Below are positions 1 to 8,325 of a stretch of DNA of 64,000 nucleotides, one piece after another. This stretch comes from Annulohypoxylon bovei var. microspora (lineage: Eukaryota > Ascomycota > Sordariomycetes > Xylariales > Hypoxylaceae): NCBI GenBank assembly GCA_022836615.1, contig MU405224.1:186001-250000 (forward strand), read 5' to 3'. A model generated the notes under the pieces. That model was not told the DNA's origin and searched no databases. It saw only the letters and a list, made by a program, of their open reading frames with translations. The position numbers were made by a program, and so were the translations under genes. The stretch's first letter is position 1, and every line of letters starts with the position of its first letter.

Positions 1-1
1 G

Positions 2-196
2 AAAACCACTGGCAGTGCGGAAGTTAACCGCTGGAATATCAGGTATCGACAAGATCAGTCTCCGGGCGATCGCAAGATCTACGATAGCCTTTCTAGACTC
101 TGGAGGACGCAAATCACCAGGTACGAAAAGGTAAATATAGTGGTTTTTAGCTACCGTCAAAGTAAACAGTGCGTATGGATATTCCAACACGGATAG
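2..196 (+). CDS. possible 3' end of a gene cut by the window edge
   Basis: Frame 2 is open from the left edge to a TAG at 194-196 (64 codons). The peptide is mixed in composition and reads RYRQDQSPGDRKIY near its middle. It would be convergent with the small minus-strand gene that ends at 217. I recognise no family. The open length is short enough to arise by chance, so this is only a candidate terminal exon. Confidence 0.25.
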   Translation, partial: KTTGSAEVNRWNIRYRQDQSPGDRKIYDSLSRLWRTQITRYEKVNIVVFSYRQSKQCVWIFQHG

Positions 197-216
197 TAAG
201 CCGAGTTAAAACTTCT

Positions 217-713
217 TCACTGCTCGTCGAATTCCTCGCCTGAGAGCTCTGATACAGAGTCATAATCTTTCTCGTCTTCTTCGGCTGCCTTAGCGGTACC
301 CCTAAGCCTCATATTGGTAGGCTTATGAGGTTTTACATCAACAGTACCATCCCGATAAACATGGACTCGATTGGACCTGCGGTTGTACCGGACTGTAATG
401 TGTTCGCGAGTATCGTTTGGGTTATTGTGCCACCAAACATTGCGAGGGGCACTAGAATTAGAGTCCCAATGATCAAGTTAGGTAAATATCATGTCTTGTA
501 AAAATATAGGTACTTGATATAGAGGAAAGAAAGTAAAATAAAAGAGGCTATAAAGTTGAAAGGTGGGTAGGATTAGACTGACGAGTAAATGATAGCCTCA
601 GTTGAGCTTTTTAAAGCATCATGTTTCCAAGCGATATTACAAAGTCGAATGATCTCCGGTTGCTCGTTTGGCTTGACGTGAGAAGGACGGAACTCCGTCC
701 TTAAGGCTGACAT
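217..713 (-). CDS. small two-exon hypothetical protein, 121 aa
   Basis: Exon 1 is 713-583 and exon 2 is 451-217. The 131-bp intron (582-452) starts GTCAGT, has a CTAAC branch-like site and ends TTCTAG. Joining the exons keeps one frame of 121 codons plus TGA, whereas reading through the intron hits stops in this frame. The ATG has an A at -3 and an in-frame stop lies upstream. The protein is basic and aromatic in the middle (APRNVWWHNNPND, then HITVRYNRRSNRVHVYRDG) and very acidic at the C-terminus (KAAEEDEKDYDSVSELSGEE). There is no signal peptide, membrane segment or family I recognise. It sits in repeat-rich, gene-poor sequence, so it could be a lineage-specific gene or a remnant of a larger one. 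The frame-preserving canonical intron is the main support. Confidence 0.55.
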
Positions 714-1196
714 AGTGACAAAATATTTATTACATCAAATGGTCGCTATGGAAAGGCATCAACAAGTAATTATTCAATGGGTAATATGGAGTTATGGCTA
801 TGAGTTTATGATAACTTCTAATGATGCCGGTCGAGTCAAGGGGGGTTAAATATAAAAATTAAGCAATGAAGGAATGGCGCAAGAACCGATGCTTTTATTT
901 TATATTTCATCATAAGCGTCACAAGCTGTAGAAGCCCGTTAATCGTGTAACCTTTAAACTGGAAGACTCTGCAAATTTGTGTCCTTAGAAGAGGTACCGA
1001 AATGTGTGAAACCGTTCGTTGCGCGAGGAACTCCAAGTTGACCTGCTACGAATCACGATCCAAACCACAGGCTAAACCTGACACTTCCCTTAGTTATGAG
1101 TAACATAAATATAATTATGTATGTACGAAAACGAAAGTCAAGTACACAAGGTTTGTGCTGGCTTTTTCATTATCAAGTTCGATACGGGTGTTACTA
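714..1196. other. intergenic, no gene seen
   Basis: AT-leaning sequence between the small gene and the miniature LTR element. Only short chance reading frames are present. I see no RNA gene or repeat. Confidence 0.6.
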
Positions 1197-1201
1197 TGTA
1201 G

Positions 1202-1271
1202 TGTCGGATAAACCACTAGACCAAAAGGAAGGTATTAATTATGAAATCATAATCTTATCTTATATCTGACA
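1202..1271 (-). repeat. 70-bp terminal repeat, copy 1
   Basis: Copy 1 differs from copy 2 by a single A/G change in the AAAAGGRAGG segment. It contains the palindrome ATTATGAAATCATAAT and imperfect inverted ends TGTCGGATA / TATCTGACA. Confidence 0.9.
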
Positions 1272-1335
1272 CACCCCCCAAGGTTCGGACTGTAAACAGA
1301 CGGAAATTTGCTAAAAGTTCGTTTATTATACGCCA

Positions 1336-1424
1336 TGGTTGCAGTATGATTCGAACCTATCTCTTTGGGTTATGAGTGGCCCCCTTCCAATGGGTAGTGA
1401 TCTATCCGTCTTAGCGCAACAACC
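1336..1424 (-). other. tRNA-like sequence inside the miniature LTR element
   Basis: Read on the minus strand, an 89-nt segment starts GGTTGTT and ends TGCAACCA. These ends pair as an acceptor stem at 6 of 7 positions, counting one wobble. An A-box-like GCGCTAAGACGG and a B-box GGTTCGAATC sit in the right order. The T-loop TTCGAAT is canonical, but the T-stem has two mismatches. The middle is hard to fold: ATTGGAA could be an anticodon loop with U33 (anticodon TGG), leaving a long variable region with CTCATAA. The length resembles a tRNA with a long variable arm or an intron. I read it as tRNA-derived and probably decayed, not as a working tRNA gene. Isotype is unresolved. Confidence 0.6.
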
Positions 1425-1451
1425 GGATTTTAAGCGAATGAGACTCTTAAT

Positions 1452-1521
1452 TGTCGGATAAACCACTAGACCAAAAGGGAGGTATTAATTATGAAATCAT
1501 AATCTTATCTTATATCTGACA
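1452..1521 (-). repeat. 70-bp terminal repeat, copy 2
   Basis: Partner of the repeat at 1202-1271, 69 of 70 bases identical and in the same orientation. It is followed directly by TGTAG, matching the pentamer before copy 1. Confidence 0.9.
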
Positions 1522-2589
1522 TGTAGGAGTATTCGTACCCCTTTAATTGACGCAAATCCGTAATACTTCAGCGATTAACATAACACCTAAGTAAGTATCT
1601 ACCGGATATATCAGTCACTTCGATAATCGCGTTCTACGAAACATTCTAATGTTCTATCTAGTAAGATAGGCCTATTACGCACAGACGTATCGGCAAGCTT
1701 CCGGATCTCCCATATCGAGACTCGAAAAGAAAATCGAAAGCCGCGGCCCACGGGCGTTTCGGAAATCTCTCGCCTAGAAGACGGCTTGATTCGGGTTTTA
1801 AAGAAGGTTGGTTGTGGGGATAGCATGCGACGCTGCGGACAGTGCACGTGTAAGGGACTCAAGGGTAGAGAGGTTGAAGAGGGTTGGTGACGGGAGATAG
1901 CCTCGCTCCTAATTATGCAATTGTCGCTGAGAGTCGTATTGAGCGACAATAAATCCTGGAGACAAGCGTAGGTACCTATTGAAACAGATATGAACACTAT
2001 ATGGTACTGTCGCGGTTCGGATCATACCATCGTCAAATTTGTTCTCTCTCCACTGTCCCGACCTCCTCAATCTTGTGGTTCATGCGACGGAGTGGCATGG
2101 CTGGCGTATTTTGATAAGGTTGGAAGCAATGTTCGCGTAGCGGTTGTATTGGTATTGGGGTCTCTAGGATCCTGAATGGGTACTTACCTGTGTATCTAAC
2201 TATGTTTGTAGGCGCAAGGCTTAATGCCCTCCATTTCGATGTGATTATCTGCATTTCGTGGCGAATTGATGACATCCTCCATGGCTGAGATCTTAGTAGA
2301 CTCCTCTGAATAGACGGGCCGTGCCTTTGCAAAGGAATCTAAACGTGGCTGGAAATTTACTCGATATTGATCGACTTTGCTGACGTCGGTTCTTCGACTG
2401 CGATTAATATAGTCTTTACAATATGATTAAGTAGGTAGATTCGATAAACTGAGCCATGTCAGCGTTCACAAGAAACACACTTTCGCCGACTCAATACTGG
2501 GGAATCTCTCGGAAAGACGGACTACAGTTCACCCCCTGAAATAATGTTAGTACGCTTTTCTGAAACTACCGATTTGCACTAGGGTATAG

Positions 2590-2830
2590 AAGTTTCGAAC
2601 AGGGCTTTAATACGTATTATCGAAACATATATAATTTTTATGTTTTTTCATATAAGATCTTAAAGATACAATTAGTATTCTCTAACATATAAAAAAAAGT
2701 ATATGTTTTAACGATAAGATCTCGTTACTTTATCTAGGGTTGAAACCTGGTATAATACTTCTATAACAAGCATTAATAAAGTACCGAAACAGGTTCATAC
2801 TAACATTATTACAGGGGGCCGACTGTATAA
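2590..2830. other. AT-rich island with short palindromes
   Basis: Very AT-rich sequence with the perfect palindrome TAAGATCTTA (2653-2662), the inverted repeat AACATATA/TATATGTT (2684-2707) and TAACGA/TCGTTA around TAAGATC just downstream. The TA richness would fit old repeat-induced mutation, but no parent repeat is visible. Confidence 0.45.
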
Positions 2831-5689
2831 CGACTAAGATGGCAGGATCATAATATATGCATTATAGATCAGGTAGTTGAGCGACTTACTACGATCGTAT
2901 ACCACGGCGGGAGTGAGCTTTGTAGATCTAAACAATGGTAAGAATTGGTTGATCGCCAGAGGGTTGATTACGTATTAGGAAAAGATGGAATCCTTCTTTC
3001 ATTCTTAGCTTATTAATGATATCTTGGAAATGATAAGCGCTTGAGGAACACTCGCAGCAGATCATAACACAGCGTGGTAAGTAAGCACAGGCAGGACTCG
3101 GGATTCGCGACATATTATCTTAATAAACTTAATAAAATCACTCGATCTTAATTTTAACGGAGCATGGCATTATATAGAATTTGCTGAGATATATCGCATA
3201 ATCCGACTTGGGTATGCTTTAACATAATACCTGATTAGAATACGAATCTCGTTAAATTCGTAAATCATTTTAATTTTTTCTTTCTTTATTTCTTTCCATT
3301 GATAAGTAACTAATACTCGATGTTTGCTTCAAGGGACGGTAGTCATATCGGCAAGTGAGCAAACTTGCCCAGGCAGGTATGTTGTCGGATGTTTCGTTGC
3401 GATATGTTTGTGCTAGCCTGGGAGTGACGAAGCTGATCCGTTGAGATCCCGACGGCTTGGAACATTTCCAAGCGAGTCAATTTTCGGGGACCTGAAGTAT
3501 TCCAACGATCTATGGAACAATAGGTACATATGTACGCAGTAAGGGGTTGGGGCACCGACGAAAGTGCCTGCAGTATAATATGCACTGATTCTGAACAGCG
3601 ATTCGCTCGCTGCTATGTAGTCAACTCAACAGCGGCACGTTTGCTGCAATGCAACTCTTTGCTAGGTTAGGTAGGTATAGCAGTGGTATGTAGGTATGTA
3701 CTGCAGTATGATGCCTTTGGTGAGCCGTTTCGCCGACTCGAATTTTTCTTCTTCTTTACATTACATACCTAGTATGTTTTCGAGCGGCCGTCGATTCCGA
3801 ATCTCCTGTGCAGGTCATCGTCTTCCCTGTCATTTAGAACCGTCAATAATCCTAAACCACCACCGCTTGGCCCGGTGGGTTATGTCAAATGTGGGTATGG
3901 TAAGAGTCGAGTCGCACGCACTTACATAGCATTGTTTTCCTAGTCTTCTTCGCACGACCTAGAATTGTTTGGATACATATCTAGTTGCACGAACCACCTT
4001 TCCAAATCGACAAGACTCCCGAAGCTGCATAATCGGATGGGAACACAGACCCGAAGCTTCAGGGGGGAATGAAGCGAGGATCATTGCCGTATATAACAAA
4101 GCTAAAGAGACCGGTCGATGCTTCTCGATTTATGAGCGTGGAGAGCATCATCTGGAGAATAATTCGCGGAGGTAGGGATTCTCTGATGGTATCCAGGGGT
4201 TTCCTCTAAGGTGCCGAGACTTAGTCCGTGTGCTTTGGCCGGTTGTCGTGGTCACTTTCCCGCGGCCCAATAACAGACCCTACCTGTAAGCCTTTTTCAT
4301 GCCGTCACTTTTAACTGTGGCTTGAGTAATTTTTCTCTCTCAAGAAACCGGCCTCATCGTTTGTGTCCCGTCTCACAGACGAAAAAAAAATACATCTAAA
4401 AGAACGAGTGTCGTATTGCCCTGAACTAGTCGGCTCTAGGCCGGGCATGGCGTGCTTTCGTGTTATGGATACCCAAAGTACTGGGTCATGTTAGGAAGCA
4501 GACTAGAATAATCGTATTAACTACCGAGATTGCACGTTGTAATGCAGTTGAGTAACTTGAAACGATAAACTGGCTTCCTCATTGAGACATTTGTCGAAGC
4601 TGTCCCAAGCTCTTGGGTCCTTTACGACCTTCACTTACTATTATTGACCTATGGACACACAAACACATGGCCAAGATGTCTTCATCAGTTCCAATGGAAT
4701 TTCGTCCACGCATGACGATACAAGGTATATCCTAGATGTGTGGATGTGGCGCCTCGTTTTCTCGATGGGATGTTCCGCCGTCAGTCACTTTTCTTCATCA
4801 ATTAGCCAAGGAACCTTGGAAGCCAAACTGGCGTTGGTGGCTTGTCGGAGCCCACACGTTGACCACTAGTGTATGCATTCGCAACTCATATTCTCATTGG
4901 TCAATTGAGGGAAGCGTACGTATGCAGCTTGGCCAACTATCAATACGCCTTCATGAGCCTCATTTTCGGTTGACTAGATACCTAAGGTAGGGTAGGAGAT
5001 ATGCAAACAACTGAGCGGCGTCATCCTGATCGTCACCAAGTACACAATTCGAATATATTATTCGCCATTAGCCAATCGCTATTCCCATATGCGACGGGTG
5101 GTTGGTTCATCACACGTAAGTAGGTAGGATTCGGGAAGTCGTAGGGGGCTTTCGTCCAACGGCTTGAAACGTTCACCAAGTAGAAGAAAAGGACAAAACA
5201 GTCAGTACCGAGCTCACAAAAGAAGCAAGTTTGCATCGGAGTGGGTAGTTGAAGAAATTCAAGCCAACATACCGAATTGGATTTTAGGTACAATCACCGA
5301 GCTCTTTGACTGGATACCGTCTGGATAGTTCATGTTACTAAACAGTAATCACCTGCAGCTACTAAGGTACCTAAAGAGTCCCGCATGCAGGAGCATACTA
5401 TGGAGTACAGTATCCAGTAGCTTACATAACGACTGCGACTCGTAGAACGTATATCCTTGTTGTTGCTCATACAGTATGCACATGTGTACAGTCATCCTAG
5501 GTACTCCAGTCTCCAGCAATCTCAAAACTGTTGAAACTCGATCTGGTACCAACCACCTGGGCACCAGTAAACTCCTACCAGGGGAGAAAACTAACCAAAA
5601 TCTCCTTAGCCGAACCAAGCTATCGGCTGCTCAACCCGATGACATGACACGGTTCCAAAGTTGACGTCGATGAAGCCGTATTACTAGTA

Positions 5690-5716
5690 GGTCGATCAGG
5701 TCGATTAGGTTGATCA
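5690..5716. repeat. 9-bp tandem repeat, three units
   Basis: GGTCGATCA, GGTCGATTA and GGTTGATCA stand head to tail, each differing by one or two bases. Confidence 0.7.
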
Positions 5717-6466
5717 GGTATATCATTAGAAAGGATAAAGAATGATTCTGGGGTCCTCGGGGAAGACTATAGGGCCTTCTTAGAATCTTGGTGCGTCACA
5801 AGTTCGAAGGTAGTGCTATCAAGCTAGTAGCTTTGACAAGCAGCTGTCTTAACTAATAAACTGCACCTAATGAGGACCCACGGCACACGGTCCACGGCAA
5901 TTGAAGCGACGCAGGACCGTTGACGACGATCCAGATTGGTGTTTCGACCCTGATCTAATGGATACTAGTCGTAGCCCCCGTTCCTGTCCCTGTTGATTGT
6001 CTTTTTTGACGTTTCCGGCTTGTATTATAACTCGGAGTCTCCTGGCTGCCGAAGAGTGTCTTTTGGTTGTTTCATCTGTTATACAATATAGTTCATCTGA
6101 TAATAGTATCGGACGATACCGAGAACGACAACTAGGGTCTCCGGGTTCGTGGCTGGTGCTAACACACTCTTTGCAACGTTGCCGTCTTGTACTAAGCTGC
6201 TTTGAGTACCTGCGCAATTCCATTCTCTTTACCTTCCAAACAACACCAGCCGAGCTGCATCTCACGACATTAACCATCAAAACTACGGCACAGGCTTATA
6301 TGTTTCTCGAAATGGTAGGTTTCGGAAGACGAAGATCGACATAAGAGACTTAAAACAGGCTGGCCTGAGAGATCGGTAACAGTCAGATTATACCCGAATG
6401 CACTGTCGATTCGATCTTACGCTCTTTTGCTATATCCGAACTCGTTCTTTTATCCAATAAGTCTTT

Positions 6467-6494
6467 GAACTTCGAACTTCGAACTTCGAACTCC
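6467..6494. repeat. 7-bp tandem repeat, four units
   Basis: GAACTTC occurs three times exactly and once as GAACTCC, head to tail. Confidence 0.8.
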
Positions 6495-6924
6495 AGGAGG
6501 GTGTATATAGGGAAATATATACTGGAGCATATTTCTGCGTTTTTGCTATACTCAACTACGACAGTGTTATATTCTTTTAAGTCGTCTCGATTTATAGCTA
6601 AAGGTACGTCGTTACAGCCATGTCTAGGAAAAGTAATACCCCGCGAGCTGTCACAATCTTGGGAGACTACTATGTACACACATACATATAAATCCCCTGA
6701 CATATATCATCCTCTCTTATACGTGGTAAATTCTTTTATCCGTCGAATGAGTGTTCGAACGGGTTTGAGAATGGCTAAAGTTTCGGGTCCTCTGGTTTCG
6801 TACTGTAGACCGGTACCATCAGCCATGAATAACATGTGGCCAATGGCCAAAATCTGCAGTGTAACAAGGATTCATCCTCAGTGGGGAGGCCATGGCTGCA
6901 GGGGGATGTCGAGGCCCTGAATGC

Positions 6925-6947
6925 TGGTCCGTTTCGGCGGACCTTTT
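6925..6947 (+). other. small hairpin followed by T-run
   Basis: GGTCCG pairs with CGGACC around a 6-nt loop and is followed by five Ts. The form resembles an intrinsic terminator or a Pol III stop, but no gene upstream is recognised. Confidence 0.3.
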
Positions 6948-8325
6948 TAGTTGGCTGGGAAGTTTGAGATGCTGATCATCGGGGACTAGTCGAACGAGGA
7001 CCGCATCCTACTTGAAGTCAAGGCCGTCCAATGGCGTGGGCGTAGTCGTCACGATGTTGTGCGCGAGAAACCTCTCCACATTGTTAGATTATTCATAGAT
7101 CGCATCTTACTTATCCTGTCATTAGGTTTCAAGATGTTGCTTCAAAGTATTACATGCTGATCCGAATCTCCTTAGTCCAAATAAAGATTTCTGACGGTGC
7201 TGACTTCATCGGCCTCACGAAGACATCCCTTTTTCCTGACCGAATCATCATATCTGATCTGGGGAGATTTTGGAATCGGAAAAATCCAAGTTGGATGAGA
7301 CGGAAGCTCATCGCCAAACCTCGCGGCTGTCGAAAAAAGATCACCCAGTATTACGGCTAACGGATATAAGCCTTGCGGAAGAAAACAAAGACGACAACAA
7401 CTTGATTCTCCGGCAACGTGCCCGAATATCTCAATATCACATTCTACTACACCCATTCCAACTCCGCACACGAAGGGTTCCCGGCCTAATAGAACGCCTC
7501 CCGAACTGTACCTGCATATTCTACAGCCAATTGATCGAGTTTCTACACACCCCTTTGGCCCCAATTGCCGGTCCCAACGAGGTAGATCGAGACATTGCTT
7601 TTGGATCTCAACTTCACCCTTTCGATATTAGATGCAGCGCTCGGCGTGCGTTTACGTTCTCGCCTAAGTTGTGCATCGTTGGCTTCAACGGGACGTCAAA
7701 ATATTTTTTATAGTACCTCGTACTGCTTTCGGTATCCCTGTCTTCATCTTCGGTGGGTCGTTCATAAAGCGAAGTGCAAGTTTGGCTCTTCGAGTCTTCA
7801 AGTCTTGTTCCGAGGACTCAAAATACTTCAACCTATGATCGTATAAGAGCCGCAAGCGTTGAAGCCCGGTTTATGACGACTTGTTTGATTTAGCCATTAA
7901 ACTGGCATATGATAACAAAACCTACTGCTGTAGACATTCGGAAATTCGCTTGAGGCACAGCAAAGGGTTACTTTTCCCGACCAACGGCCCCTTACCCCCT
8001 GTCTATATCCCCCTGTTGCTCCCAATACCACCCCCCAACACGGACTTTGCATGATAATTCAAAGTACATATTACCAAGACTATCCACTACCCCCATCGCG
8101 TCAGTGCCATATATCCTACAGCCCATCTCCCTGACGGAACACTGTTGGTCTGCCACACCGCCCCCACACTTTTTTCTTCTGTGGCCATCTGCGCTGTCGC
8201 GAAGCTCTCACGATAGTTGAGATATTGAACTAACGACCCGGGAATCACAATCCCGGGTTGAGTTGATTCGATTTATCGGAACTTGGGAATAAATTGATGT
8301 ATCTCTTACGTTAGGGTTGTACAAT

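Larger units (their letters stand above)
1202..1521 (-). mobile_element. miniature LTR element (TRIM-like) with tRNA-like core
   Basis: Two 70-bp direct repeats (1202-1271 and 1452-1521) differ at one base and bound a 180-bp interior. Each begins TGTCGGATA and ends TATCTGACA, the TG...CA form of LTRs. The pentamer TGTAG directly abuts both outer ends (1197-1201 and 1522-1526), as expected of a 5-bp target-site duplication. The interior has no coding capacity. On the minus strand it reads LTR, leader, tRNA-like segment (1424-1336), a G-run tract touching the second LTR (1279-1272, like a polypurine tract), LTR. Known family: terminal-repeat retrotransposons in miniature are non-autonomous and move with enzymes supplied by full-length elements. 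The LTRs are short for the class. A chance repeat pair with an exact abutting duplication is unlikely. Confidence 0.8.
1527..8325. other. gene-poor accessory region, no supported gene
   Basis: About 6.8 kb without an ORF I can support. Reading frames of 60-151 codons occur on both strands, often overlapping, with no recognisable domain or splice-consistent extension. An AT-rich island with nested palindromes lies near 2590-2830. Short tandem repeats occur at 5690-5716 and 6467-6494, and a small hairpin plus T-run at 6925-6947. The last 350 bp (about 7970-8320) are C-rich, as in promoters, and probably serve the CRIB gene. Confidence 0.5.

Noticed and set aside
1611..1997. 128-codon minus-strand frame
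   Set aside because: Low-complexity Ser/Thr/Arg composition, no family, and overlap with frames on the other strand. It probably arises by chance.
5867..6344. Overlapping frames on both strands (137 and 115 codons)
   Set aside because: Opposite-strand overlap without domain or splice support. Neither is favoured.
7154..7846. Cluster of frames near 7.2-7.8 kb, including one of 147 codons
   Set aside because: Three frames and both strands are open together, and none resembles a family. Could be a decayed gene but not supportable.
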